DNA of 58,276 bases from Myxococcales bacterium. GTDB lineage: Bacteria; Myxococcota; Myxococcia; Myxococcales; JAKAPL01. The translations under genes were made by a program, and so were the position numbers. Every line of letters starts with the position of its first letter. Position 1 is the stretch's first letter. The notes under the pieces were generated by a model. It worked only from the letters and a program-made list of their open reading frames with translations, was not told the origin of the DNA and searched no databases. The stretch is taken from contig JAJXUD010000024.1 in assembly GCA_021783235.1 (NCBI GenBank), forward strand, positions 1-58,276, written 5' to 3'. Positions 1-8,004 of this stretch are shown piece by piece.

Positions 1-2
1 CC

Positions 3-317
3 GGGGCGAAGACCCTCTACCAAGAGGTCGTCTTCCTCCTCAAGGTGAAGCTCGGCAAGTCGAACCCGGAGCTCTCGAAGTTCGGGATCTCGACGCAGGC
101 CCATAAGGTCCCGACGCCGGAGCAGAAGGCGGCGGCGAAGGCCAAGCGGGAGCTCACGAGGCAGGCGCGTCACACGATGGGCAAGCAGCAGAAGAGGCTC
201 ATCGTGTCGGCGATCCAGCCGAAGGTCGTGATCCTCGGTCCGGACGGGCAGCCGCTCTCGGGTATGAACCCGGGCGTGGCGCCGGCCGGGCAGGGGAACG
301 GTTCGACCGGCAAGTAG
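3..317 (+). CDS. C-terminal part of an unknown protein (5' end outside window)
   Basis: The frame is open from the left edge and ends at TAG 315-317. A GTG at 45 is possible, but the frame continues upstream of it without a stop, so this is most likely the last 104 residues of a longer gene. The visible part has a short hydrophobic/basic stretch (LYQEVVFLLKVKLGKSNPEL), then a Lys/Arg-rich segment ending in HTMGKQQKR, then a Gly/Pro-rich tail. The pattern of an aromatic-Gly-Lys-ser-x-x-L segment followed by a basic KRELTRQARHTMGK stretch recalls short basic proteins of unknown function that I have seen in GC-rich bacteria, but this resemblance is weak. No function is assigned. Confidence 0.6.
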   Translation, partial: GAKTLYQEVVFLLKVKLGKSNPELSKFGISTQAHKVPTPEQKAAAKAKRELTRQARHTMGKQQKRLIVSAIQPKVVILGPDGQPLSGMNPGVAPAGQGNGSTGK

Positions 318-412
318 CCGGCGAGCCGCGCGGTAGGGGAGGCGCCCTCGGGGTCCGTCCATGCGGGCCTCGGGGGTCTCTCCGATGGGCATCCTCGCGA
401 TCCGTCGTGCAA

Positions 413-441
413 TTGACGCGAGCGGCGCGCGACCGTACTCT
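413..441 (+). promoter_or_regulatory. Candidate sigma-70-type promoter for argS
   Basis: TTGACG (413-418), a 17-nt spacer and TACTCT (436-441) stand upstream of argS. The predicted start of transcription near 448 leaves a leader of about 60 nt containing a GC hairpin (GGCCGGC/GCCGGCC arms, 456-472) and the palindrome GGAGGCCTCC (480-489). The -35 is good and the -10 only partial, so this is a prediction. Confidence 0.4.
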
Positions 442-507
442 CCGCGCGCGGAGGAGGCCGGCCCCGCCGGCCGACGGGCGGAGGCCTCCGAGGCCGGAGC
501 ATGCGTC

Positions 508-2229
508 ATGAAAGCGGTCGTCGCCGACATCCTCGAGAAGACGCTCGCCCGCGCCCAGGCGGACGGCGCGCTGCCGCCCTGGCCCGAGCGGCCCGCGGCC
601 CGCTCCACGGTCGACGCGCCGAAGAACCCGGCGCACGGCGACTGGGCGAGCAACGTGGCGATGCTCTACGCCAAGGCCGCGGGCAAGCCGCCGCGCCAGA
701 TCGCCGAGATCCTGAAGGAGAGGCTCGTCGACGCGGAGGGCGTCGTCCTGGCGCTCGAGATCGCGGGGCCTGGCTTCTTGAACTTCCGACTCTCCCCCGA
801 CGTCTGGTGGCGCGAGCTCGAGCGCGTCGGCCGCGAGGGGGAGGCGTTCGGCCGCTCCGACGTCGGGGCGGGGCAGAAGGTCGACGTCGAGTTCGTCTCG
901 GCGAACCCCACGGGGCCGATGCACGTGGGCCACGGCCGCGGCGCGGTGACGGGCGACGCCATCTCGTCGCTGCTCGAGGCCACCGGCCACCGGGTGACGC
1001 GCGAGTACTACATCAACGACGCGGGGGGGCAGATCCGCACGCTCGCCCAGAGCGTCCACGTCCGCTACCGGCAGCTCTTCGGCGAGGCGGTCGAGCTGCC
1101 CGAGGAGAGCTACCCGGGCGAGTACGTCGTCGAGATCGCGAAGGAGCTGAAGGAGAGCCACGGCGATCGCTTCCTGCGCGCGCCCGAGACGGAGTGGCAG
1201 GGGCCGTTCGCGGCGCTCGCGGTCGAGCGGATCCTCGCGATGATCCGGGGCGATCTCGAGGCGCTGCGGATCCGCTTCGACGTCTGGACGAGCGAGAAGA
1301 GGGCGCTCCACGAGAGCGGCGCGATCCGGCGCGCGCTCGACGACTTCCGCGCGCGCGATCTCCTCTACGACAAGGACGGCGCCGTCTTCTTCCGCTCGAC
1401 CTTGCACGGCGACGACAAGGACCGGCCGGTGGTGAAGTCGAACGGCGATCCCACCTACCTCGCCGCCGACATCGCCTACCACCAGGAGAAGTTCGGGCGG
1501 GGCTTCGACTGGTGCCTCGACGTCTGGGGCGCCGACCACCACGGCGACATCCCTCGGGTGAAGGCCGCCGTGAAGGAGCTCGGCGTCGACCCGGCCCGGC
1601 TGCGCTTCACGCTCGTGCAGATGGTGAACCTCCTGCGCGAGGGCAAGCCCTTCAAGATGTCGAAGCGGGCGGGGACGGTGGTCTCCCTGCGCGAGGTGGT
1701 CGAGGAGGTCGGGGCCGACGCGACCCGCTTCTACTTCCTCCTGCGCCGCAGCGATGCGCAGCTCGACTTCGACGTCGCGCTCGCGAAGAGGCAGTCGAAC
1801 GACAACCCGGTCTTCTACGTCCAGTACGGCCACGCGCGGCTCTGCTCGATCCTGCGCCGGGCGAGGGAGCAGGGGATCGCCCCGCCGGGCTTCGACCTCG
1901 AGGCGCTGCGCTCGTTGACGCTCCCCGAGGAGCAGGATCTCGCGAAGCGGATCCTCGGGCTGCCCGACCTCGTCGCTGGCGCCGCGCTGGCGTTCGAGCC
2001 GCACCGGCTGGTCTTCTTCCTTCAGGAGACGGTCGGGGCCTTCCACGCCTACTACACGAAGTACAAGACGACCGAGAAGGTCATCGGGCCCGACCCCCTC
2101 AAGACGCGGGCGCGGCTCTACCTGTGCGACTGCCTGCGCCAGGCCATGGCGAACGCGCTCGCGATGCTCGGCGTCACGGCGCCGGAGCGGATGGAGCGGC
2201 CTCCCGAGGAGGCGGGGGAGGCCGAGTAG
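508..2229 (+). CDS. argS: Arginine--tRNA ligase
   Basis: Class I aminoacyl-tRNA synthetase of 573 residues, charging tRNA-Arg in the cytoplasm with ATP. The HIGH signature reads HVGHGRGA from about residue 139 and the KMSKR signature from about residue 383. The N-terminal Add1-type domain precedes the Rossmann core, and the C-terminal anticodon-binding domain holds FHAYYTKYKT. The open frame extends back to 361, but the protein begins family-like at the ATG at 508 (MKAVVADILEKTLARA), so that start was chosen. It is followed after 3 nt by a SPOR-domain gene, so the two are probably co-transcribed. Length matches the family. The identification is secure. Confidence 0.97.
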   Translation: MKAVVADILEKTLARAQADGALPPWPERPAARSTVDAPKNPAHGDWASNVAMLYAKAAGKPPRQIAEILKERLVDAEGVVLALEIAGPGFLNFRLSPDVWWRELERVGREGEAFGRSDVGAGQKVDVEFVSANPTGPMHVGHGRGAVTGDAISSLLEATGHRVTREYYINDAGGQIRTLAQSVHVRYRQLFGEAVELPEESYPGEYVVEIAKELKESHGDRFLRAPETEWQGPFAALAVERILAMIRGDLEALRIRFDVWTSEKRALHESGAIRRALDDFRARDLLYDKDGAVFFRSTLHGDDKDRPVVKSNGDPTYLAADIAYHQEKFGRGFDWCLDVWGADHHGDIPRVKAAVKELGVDPARLRFTLVQMVNLLREGKPFKMSKRAGTVVSLREVVEEVGADATRFYFLLRRSDAQLDFDVALAKRQSNDNPVFYVQYGHARLCSILRRAREQGIAPPGFDLEALRSLTLPEEQDLAKRILGLPDLVAGAALAFEPHRLVFFLQETVGAFHAYYTKYKTTEKVIGPDPLKTRARLYLCDCLRQAMANALAMLGVTAPERMERPPEEAGEAE

Positions 2230-2232
2230 ACC

Positions 2233-2973
2233 ATGCGAGACGGCAACCGGCTCAAGGAGAAGATCGAGCTGCGGCTGGACCAGCGGCAGGTGGTCTCGCT
2301 CGCGGTGGTGGCGCTCCTCCTCTCGGCGGGGCTCTTCGCGCTCGGCGTGATGGTGGGCAAGAACCTCGCCGCGATGGGGAGCCCGAAGGCCGCCTCCGGG
2401 CCGGAGGGGCTGCTCGACCGGCTGGACGAGAGCGCCGGGCTCGCCGACGCGGGGCCGAAGCTGACGTTCCAGGAGGAGCTGACGAAGCGGGCGCCGCCCG
2501 AGGCCCCGCCGCCGGCGCCCAAGGCGAAGCCGAAGCCGAAGGCCGCGGAGCCCCCCGCGGCCGCGAAGCCGAAGGAGGCGTCGGCGATCCCGGCCGCTCC
2601 GTCGATCCCGTCGACCCCCAAAGCCGCTCCTCCCCCGGCCGCGCCGCCGGAGGGGGCGCGGCCTTCGGAGGTCGCCGCCGACTCCCATCCGGTCGAGGCC
2701 GCGGGGGCGCCCGTCGCGGCCGCCGTCCCCTCGAAGCTCTTCTTCACCATCCAGGTGAAGGCCACCCAGTCGGCCGGCGAGGCGCGCAAGTTCTCGCAGA
2801 AGCTCAAGGGCGACGGCTTCTCGCCGTTCCTCGCCGAGGTCGACATCCCGGGGAAGGGGCACTGGTTCCGGGTGCGGGTCGGCCGCTTCGACACGCGCGC
2901 CAAGGCCGACGAGTACCTCGCGGACTTCGAGCGCGAGACGCACCTGCAGGCCTTCGTCACCGCGGGACGCTGA
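2233..2973 (+). CDS. SPOR-domain membrane protein
   Basis: A 246-residue bitopic inner-membrane protein. A basic N-terminus is followed by one membrane segment at about residues 23-45 (VVSLAVVALLLSAGLFALGV), then a long Pro/Ala/Lys-rich periplasmic linker (about 85-160), and a C-terminal SPOR domain (about 168-246) starting FFTIQVKATQSAGEARKF. SPOR domains bind denuded peptidoglycan glycan strands at the septum; the linker would span the periplasm. This architecture is like FtsN or DedD but sequence alone does not tell which. It starts 3 nt after argS and is followed after 13 nt by the cupin gene, suggesting one transcript. Confidence 0.85.
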   Translation: MRDGNRLKEKIELRLDQRQVVSLAVVALLLSAGLFALGVMVGKNLAAMGSPKAASGPEGLLDRLDESAGLADAGPKLTFQEELTKRAPPEAPPPAPKAKPKPKAAEPPAAAKPKEASAIPAAPSIPSTPKAAPPPAAPPEGARPSEVAADSHPVEAAGAPVAAAVPSKLFFTIQVKATQSAGEARKFSQKLKGDGFSPFLAEVDIPGKGHWFRVRVGRFDTRAKADEYLADFERETHLQAFVTAGR

Positions 2974-2986
2974 GGAGGGTATCGAC

Positions 2987-3331
2987 GTGAAGAAGATCGA
3001 AAAGCCGTGGGGCCACGAGCTCGTCTGGGCCCAGACCGAGCGCTACGTGGGCAAGCTGCTCCACGTCAACGCGGGCCACCGGCTCTCGCTCCAGTACCAC
3101 CGGCAGAAGGACGAGACGATCCACCTCTGGTCGGGGCGGCTGCTCCTCGTCGTCGACGAGGGGCAGGGGCTCACCGAGCGGGAGATGGCGACCGGCGAGA
3201 GCTACCACATCGTCCCGGGCACGAAGCACCGGATGATCGCGATCACCGACTGCGACATCCTCGAGGCGTCGACCCCCGAGCTCGACGACGTGGTGCGGCT
3301 CGAGGACGCCTACGGCCGGGCGGGCAAGTAG
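2987..3331 (+). CDS. Small single-domain cupin, mannose-6-phosphate isomerase type
   Basis: A 114-residue cupin. The first cupin motif reads LQYHRQKDETIHLWSGRLLL (two His and a Glu as metal ligands), and the second holds the GESYHIVPGTKHRMIAI stretch with a further His. The opening KPWGHELVWAQTERYVGKLL matches the type II phosphomannose isomerase/cupin group. It may isomerise a sugar phosphate or bind a sugar, but the substrate cannot be read from a single domain this small. The GTG start at 2987 is preceded by GAGGAGG (2973-2979) at a normal distance. It is probably the last gene of the argS transcript. Confidence 0.8.
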   Translation: MKKIEKPWGHELVWAQTERYVGKLLHVNAGHRLSLQYHRQKDETIHLWSGRLLLVVDEGQGLTEREMATGESYHIVPGTKHRMIAITDCDILEASTPELDDVVRLEDAYGRAGK

Positions 3332-3394
3332 CGGGTTTTCGCCCGCTTCGTCGAAGGGCTGGGCCGGCGCGATCCGGACTCGCCGGTTCGGGTG

Positions 3395-3400
3395 TAGAGT
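3395..3400 (+). promoter_or_regulatory. Candidate -10 element (TAGAGT) of the sigma-factor operon
   Basis: TAGAGT lies exactly 15 nt before the GTG start of the sigma factor gene, and no Shine-Dalgarno sequence is visible between them. No clear -35 is present. The same spacing is seen at proS and the GH13 gene. See the finding on leaderless transcripts. Confidence 0.35.
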
Positions 3401-3409
3401 CCTTCGGGC

Positions 3410-4057
3410 GTGCCGCGCCTCTCCTCAGACCGCGCCCTGCTCGAGGCCTTTCGGGCAGGCCGGCGCGAGGCGCTGGAGACGGTCTACCTCCATTACGCCC
3501 CGGGAGTGGCCATGGTGCTGCGCCACGGCTTCAGCGTCCGCTCGTCGTCCGGGGGCCACCGCTTCCCTGGGCTCTCGCAGGGCGCGGATCTCCAGAACGG
3601 GCTGCAGGAGGTCTTCGCGCGCGCCTTCACCGAGGAGGCGAGGCAGGGCTACGACGGCCTCCGCCCGTACGCGGGTTACCTCGCCGCCATCGCCCGCAAC
3701 TGGGTGCTGAACGAGCTGCGCAAAGAGGGCAAGATCGGCCTCGTCGCCGAGCTGCCCGACGTCGACGCCCCCGACCCGGGCCCCGACCGGGAGCTCGAGG
3801 ACCGGGAGCTCGAGGCGCTCGTCCGGCGCTTCCACGAGCGGCTCGGGGACGAGGCGCGGCGGCTCTGGACGCTGCGCTTCGAGCGGCAGCTGTCGCAGGA
3901 CGAGGCGGCCGCGGCGCTCGGCAAGAGCCGCGTCCAGCTCCGCCGGCTCGAGGCGCGGCTCAAGGCCGATCTCCTCGCGGCGCTGCAGGACGCGGGCTAC
4001 CTCGAGGGGCGCGCGCCCGTCCTCTGGAGCGCGGTGGGGAAGGGGAGGCGCGGATGA
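3410..4057 (+). CDS. RNA polymerase sigma factor, ECF-like sigma-70 family
   Basis: A 215-residue two-domain sigma factor. Region 2 lies at about residues 55-110 (LQEVFARAFTEEA, then YLAAIARNWVLNELRKEGK, the -10 recognition helices). Region 4 is at about 145-195, with the helix-turn-helix LSQDEAAAALGKSRVQLRRL recognising the -35. Regions 1 and 3 are absent, as in ECF sigma factors. The first candidate start is the GTG at 3410. The next gene overlaps it by 4 nt (ATGA) and encodes a zinc-motif anti-sigma factor, the usual arrangement for a signal-controlled pair. The group members it regulates cannot be told from this window, but the operon itself is a natural target. Confidence 0.88.
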   Translation: MPRLSSDRALLEAFRAGRREALETVYLHYAPGVAMVLRHGFSVRSSSGGHRFPGLSQGADLQNGLQEVFARAFTEEARQGYDGLRPYAGYLAAIARNWVLNELRKEGKIGLVAELPDVDAPDPGPDRELEDRELEALVRRFHERLGDEARRLWTLRFERQLSQDEAAAALGKSRVQLRRLEARLKADLLAALQDAGYLEGRAPVLWSAVGKGRRG

Positions 4058-4881
4058 TCGACGCCGCCCGCGAGCACGCCTGGGCCCGCTCGGCGACCTC
4101 CCGCCTCTTCGAGACGGGGGAGCTGCGCGACGGAAAGTTCCGGCGGTTGCACGAGCACCTGCGCGGCTGCGAGGAGTGCCGCCGCTTCTACGACCGGGCC
4201 TCGGCGATCAAGCGGACCCTCGACGTCGGAGCGCCGCCCGTGCCCGCGGACGAGCTCCGTCTCCTCGCACGGGCCGCCGCGCGGGCGGCCGCTCGCCCGG
4301 CGATCGCCCCGAGGCGCGGCGCGCTCTGGCTCGCCGGCGCCCTCGCCGGGGCGCTCGGGCTCTCCTTCATCGTGCTCGCGAGGCCGACCGCGCCGCCGCG
4401 GGGCGAGCTCCAGGCGCGGGGCTCGACGCCGAGCGCGGCGCCCGGGGTGGGGGTGCGCGCCTTCTGCCTCTCGCCGAAGGGCGAGATCGTGGGGTCGGTC
4501 GAGCTCTCCGACCGGGCGGCCGCGGCCCCGAGCCTCGCCTGCGGGCTCGAGGACAGCCTCCAGTTCGCCTACTCGCGTCCGGCGGCGAGCGGAAAGGGGG
4601 CCGCCGCGCGGCTCTGGCTCGTGGCGACGCCGGGCGCGGGCGAGCCGCTCGTCTACCCGCTGGGGCGCGACGCCGACTCGGTCCCGCTGCGGGCGGGCGC
4701 GCTCGAGCTGCCCATCCCGGGCAGCGTGCGGCTCGCGGCGCGGCATCGCCCGGGGAGCTACCGGCTCGCCGCCGTCGTCTCGGCCGCCTCGCTCGATCGC
4801 GAAGCGCTCGCGAAGGCCGGCGCCGGGGAGCTCCCCGCGAACGGCAGCGCCTCCTTCGGCCGGCTCGAGGTGACGCCGTGA
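4054..4881 (+). CDS. Membrane anti-sigma factor with HX3CX2C zinc motif
   Basis: A 275-residue protein. The N-terminal cytoplasmic part carries the ZAS-type motif H35-x3-C39-x2-C42 (HEHLRGCEECRRFY). A single membrane segment follows at about residues 91-109 (LWLAGALAGALGLSFIVLA), then a periplasmic region of about 165 residues of unknown fold. This is the layout of an anti-sigma factor that holds the sigma factor at the inner membrane and senses an envelope signal. The ATG at 4054 overlaps the sigma stop codon, and its own stop overlaps the caspase gene start. The periplasmic part shows no motif I recognise. Confidence 0.85.
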   Translation: MIDAAREHAWARSATSRLFETGELRDGKFRRLHEHLRGCEECRRFYDRASAIKRTLDVGAPPVPADELRLLARAAARAAARPAIAPRRGALWLAGALAGALGLSFIVLARPTAPPRGELQARGSTPSAAPGVGVRAFCLSPKGEIVGSVELSDRAAAAPSLACGLEDSLQFAYSRPAASGKGAAARLWLVATPGAGEPLVYPLGRDADSVPLRAGALELPIPGSVRLAARHRPGSYRLAAVVSAASLDREALAKAGAGELPANGSASFGRLEVTP

Positions 4882-6155
4882 CGGGCCTCGGAGCGCTGCT
4901 CGCCTTGGCCGTCGCCGCCCCCGCGCCGCTGCGAAGCTACGCGGTGGTGGTGGGCAACAACCGCGGCCTCGACCCCGCGAACGCCCCGCTTCGCTACGCC
5001 GACGACGACGCCGTCCGGTACGCCGAGCTCCTCGCGCCCGGCGTCGCGGGGCTCCGGCTGCTCACCGTCCTCGACCGCGACACGCAGGCGCAGCACCCCG
5101 ACCTGGCGCTCCAGGCCGTCCCGCCGACCCGCGCCGCGCTCCTGCAAGCCCTCTCGGAGATCGACCGCGCGCTCGCGGAGGACGCGGCCCAGGGGAGGCG
5201 GACGCAGCTCTTCTTCGTCTTCGTCGGCCACGGCGGCATCGGTCCGGGCGGCGAGGGCTACGTCTCCCTGCTCGACTCGCGCTTCACCCGCGCGGATCTC
5301 TTCCGGGAGGTGGTGGCGCGCTCGCCGGCGACGTTCAACCACCTGGTCGTCGACGCCTGCGACTCGTACTACCTGGTCTCGAGCCGCGGGAGCGGCGCCG
5401 CGGACGAGCGGGGGCCGGATCGCTCGGAGGCGCTGCGCCGCTACCTCTCGGACGAGGAGCTCGACGCGCACCCGAACACCGGCGCCATCGTCTCGACGTC
5501 GGGCGACCGCGAGAGCCACGAGTGGTCGGTCTACCAGGGCGGGATCTTCACGCACGCGCTCGTCTCGGCCCTCCTGGGCGCGGGTGACGTCAACGGCGAC
5601 GGGATCGTCGACTACTCCGAGGTGGCTGCGTTCCTCCAGGCGGCCTCAGCGGCGGTGGCCGATCCCGCGGCTCGCCTCGAGGTCTTCGTGCGGCCGCCGT
5701 CCCAGGCGCTCTCGATCCCGCTCTGGCGCCTCGCCTTCTTCCCGCGCTTCGCGCGGCTCGGACCCGACGCCGAGGGGCCCTTCCACCTCGAGGCCCCCGA
5801 CGGGAGCCGCGCCGCCGACTTCGACAAGCCGCGCGGCTCGACCCTCGTGCTCGGGCTCTCGGAGCGACGGGGGCGCTACCGGCTCGCGCAGGCGGATCGC
5901 GAGGCCGACCTGCCCGAGGGGCCGCTCGTCGCCGACCCGGGGCAGTGGCGCGACGCCCCGGTCGCCGCGCGCGCGGATCTCGCCGGTCCGCTCGAGCGTG
6001 GGCTCTTCCGGGTCCCGTTCGGCGCGCCCTTCTACGAGGGCTTCGTCGCCGCGGGGCGCCGCTTCGTGCCCGTGGCCATGGACGCTCCGCCGTTCGTGGC
6101 GTCGTTTCCGTCGGCGCCGCCGGAGCTGCCGCTCAAGGACCCGTTCTCGCCATGA
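4878..6155 (+). CDS. Caspase-fold (peptidase C14-like) protease with EF-hand-like motif
   Basis: A 425-residue protein. A weak N-terminal hydrophobic stretch (residues 3-15) could be a short signal sequence. The caspase fold begins at RSYAVVVGNNRG. The catalytic dyad is visible: His118 in FVFVGHGGIG and Cys161 in HLVVDACDSYYL. A second-subunit-like part contains STSGDRESHEWSVYQGGIFT and a calcium-loop-like GDVNGDGIVDYSEV. The last 150 residues are beta-rich and unassigned. The GTG start overlaps the anti-sigma stop (GTGA), and the stop overlaps the TPR gene. Caspase-like proteases cut after defined residues, often on activation by Ca2+ or partners; here an operon partner such as the anti-sigma factor is a plausible but untested substrate. 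Confidence 0.85.
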   Translation: MTGLGALLALAVAAPAPLRSYAVVVGNNRGLDPANAPLRYADDDAVRYAELLAPGVAGLRLLTVLDRDTQAQHPDLALQAVPPTRAALLQALSEIDRALAEDAAQGRRTQLFFVFVGHGGIGPGGEGYVSLLDSRFTRADLFREVVARSPATFNHLVVDACDSYYLVSSRGSGAADERGPDRSEALRRYLSDEELDAHPNTGAIVSTSGDRESHEWSVYQGGIFTHALVSALLGAGDVNGDGIVDYSEVAAFLQAASAAVADPAARLEVFVRPPSQALSIPLWRLAFFPRFARLGPDAEGPFHLEAPDGSRAADFDKPRGSTLVLGLSERRGRYRLAQADREADLPEGPLVADPGQWRDAPVAARADLAGPLERGLFRVPFGAPFYEGFVAAGRRFVPVAMDAPPFVASFPSAPPELPLKDPFSP

Positions 6156-6766
6156 CCGCGCTCGGGCTCGCCTTCGTCGTCGTCGCCGCCGCCGCGCCCG
6201 CTCCCGCCCAGCTCGATCTCGCCCGCGCCAGCTTTCAGGGCGGCGCGTCCTCCTTCCGGGCCGCGCGCTACGACGACGCCGCGCGGCAGCTCGTCGCCGC
6301 CTTCGGCTTCGATCCCGATCCCGCGATCGCCTTCGACGCGGGCGAGGCGCTGCGGCGCGCGGGAAAGCCCGCCGAGGCGGTCCACTACTACCGGCTCTAC
6401 CTCGCCGCCCGCCCCGACGCCGAGGACGCCGGGGTCGTCCGGGGCGTCGTCGCCGCGCTCGAGCGCGCCTCTCCTCCGGCCGACGCGCGGGCGGTGGCCC
6501 CCGCCGCCGCTTCGGCCGCGAAGACCGTCTGGCCCGCCTACGCCGGGGCCGCCCTGACGGCGGGAATCTTCGCGGCCGCCGGGATCTTCGGCGCCCTCGC
6601 GCAGCAGTCGAGCGCGACCCTCCTCGGGTCGCAGCACCCGACCAGCGAGGCCACCTCGCTCTACCGCTCGACCAAGTCCGACGCGGCCATCGCGAACGAC
6701 CTCTACGCCGTGGGCGGGATCGCCGCGGCGGCCACCGGCGCGCTGATCCTCTGGGAGTTCCGATGA
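6152..6766 (+). CDS. TPR-like exported/membrane protein
   Basis: A 204-residue protein with an N-terminal signal (MTALGLAFVVVAAAAPAPAQ), two or so TPR-like helical hairpins at about residues 25-100 (ARASFQGGASSFRAARYDDA; AVHYYRLYLAARPDAEDAG), and hydrophobic helices near the C-terminus at about 130-155 and 185-204. TPR units mediate protein contacts, so it may act as an adaptor for its operon partners. The start overlaps the caspase stop (ATGA) and the stop overlaps the next start. The TPR assignment is by helical pattern and is moderate. Confidence 0.7.
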   Translation: MTALGLAFVVVAAAAPAPAQLDLARASFQGGASSFRAARYDDAARQLVAAFGFDPDPAIAFDAGEALRRAGKPAEAVHYYRLYLAARPDAEDAGVVRGVVAALERASPPADARAVAPAAASAAKTVWPAYAGAALTAGIFAAAGIFGALAQQSSATLLGSQHPTSEATSLYRSTKSDAAIANDLYAVGGIAAAATGALILWEFR

Positions 6767-7938
6767 GCCGCCGCGCCGCCGCGCTCCTGCTCCTCGTCGC
6801 GGGCGCCGCCTGCAACCCCCCCGTCGACGGCGCGCCGTGCGCGGGGGACGGCGAGTGCCCCGAGGGACAGTCGTGCAGCCCGCTCGGGCAGTGCGAGCCG
6901 GCCCCAGACGGCGGCGAGGCCAGAGGATCCGCGGCGGGCTGCCCCGACGCGCCGGCGGGGACCCTCGTGGTGGCGATGGGGGGAGGCAGCGACGCGATCG
7001 GCAACGGCTCGTCCGCCTGCCCCCTCGCGACCGTCACGAAGGCGCTCGCGGTCGCGGCCGCCTCCGGGGGAGCGGTCACCATCTCGGTGCACGCCGGGCC
7101 GCAGGCCTACTCGGTCGCGACCGGGGAGCGGCTGCCGCTCGTCCTGGGGCCCGGGGTGAGCCTGGTCGCGGCCTCCGGCGAGACGCCCCGCCTCGCGGGG
7201 GCGGGGCCGGTGGGGGACGGATCGAGCAGCCTCGCGGCGGTCTGGATGCAGGGCGGCGTCCTCCAGGGGTTCGAGCTGCTGGGGAGCGGCGCGCCCCTGG
7301 GCGACGGCGTCTACTGCACGGCGGGAAGCCCGGCGCTCTCGGGGGACGAGATCCACGGCTTCGCCGCGGGGGTCGTCGTGGCCGGGAGCTGCGCGGCGAC
7401 CCTCGATCGGTGCGACGTCCACGACGAGGGGCAGGAGTCCCAGCCCGGGGTCGGGGTGGAGGTGATCGACGAGGCCAGCGCCTCCGTGGCCGGGTCGCGG
7501 ATCCACGCGAACGGCACCGGGGCGATCGTCCGCTCGACGGGCGCGACGCCGACCGAATTCGCCGGCGTCGAGGTCACTGGGAACTCGGCCGACGGCGTCG
7601 ACTGCCTCGAGACGTCTCGCCTCTCGATGCGGTCCAGCTTCGTCCACGCGAACGGTGCCGTGGGCGTCTCGATCTCCGGCGCCTGCGCGGCCGACCTGTC
7701 GGGCGCCGACGCCGCGGGGGGATGCGGGGCCGCGAACACTTTCGTCTGCAACGGGGAGCACGATCTGTCGACGACCTCGTCCTCCCCCGTGGCGGCGGAC
7801 CACGACGACTGGGATCAGGATCCGCCGGGCGAAGAGGACGTCTTCGTCGCGGAGGGCAGCGCGGTGACGCTCTCGCCGACCTGCACCAACGTGGCGGGCG
7901 CCTCGAACCCGGCGCCCCCCCCGACCGGCTGTCAGTAG
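6763..7938 (+). CDS. Cell-surface beta-helix (DUF1565-type) lipoprotein
   Basis: A 391-residue protein with a lipoprotein-like signal (LLLLVAGAACNP) and a short Cys-rich segment (CAGDGECPEGQSCSPLGQC). The rest is a right-handed beta-helix-like region: a DUF1565-type opening (SDAIGNGSSACPLATVTKAL), repeated short turns (IHGFAAGVVVAGSCAATLDR) and a C-terminal ADLSGADAAGGCGAANTFVC. Such helices often bind or decorate surface polysaccharide; no catalytic motif was seen. It closes the sigma/caspase operon by an ATGA overlap. The next gene is a clear paralog. Confidence 0.75.
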   Translation: MSRRAAALLLLVAGAACNPPVDGAPCAGDGECPEGQSCSPLGQCEPAPDGGEARGSAAGCPDAPAGTLVVAMGGGSDAIGNGSSACPLATVTKALAVAAASGGAVTISVHAGPQAYSVATGERLPLVLGPGVSLVAASGETPRLAGAGPVGDGSSSLAAVWMQGGVLQGFELLGSGAPLGDGVYCTAGSPALSGDEIHGFAAGVVVAGSCAATLDRCDVHDEGQESQPGVGVEVIDEASASVAGSRIHANGTGAIVRSTGATPTEFAGVEVTGNSADGVDCLETSRLSMRSSFVHANGAVGVSISGACAADLSGADAAGGCGAANTFVCNGEHDLSTTSSSPVAADHDDWDQDPPGEEDVFVAEGSAVTLSPTCTNVAGASNPAPPPTGCQ

Positions 7939-8004
7939 CGTCGGAGATCCAGCGGTCCCCCGTCGCGTGTAGGGACGGATGGCTTCTGACCAGGAGATCC
8001 TCCC

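Noticed and set aside
199-2943. A 914-codon open frame on the minus strand across argS and the SPOR gene
   Set aside because: It is antisense to clearly conserved proteins, very Arg/Gly/Leu-rich and without domain patterns. Long antisense frames are expected at this GC content.
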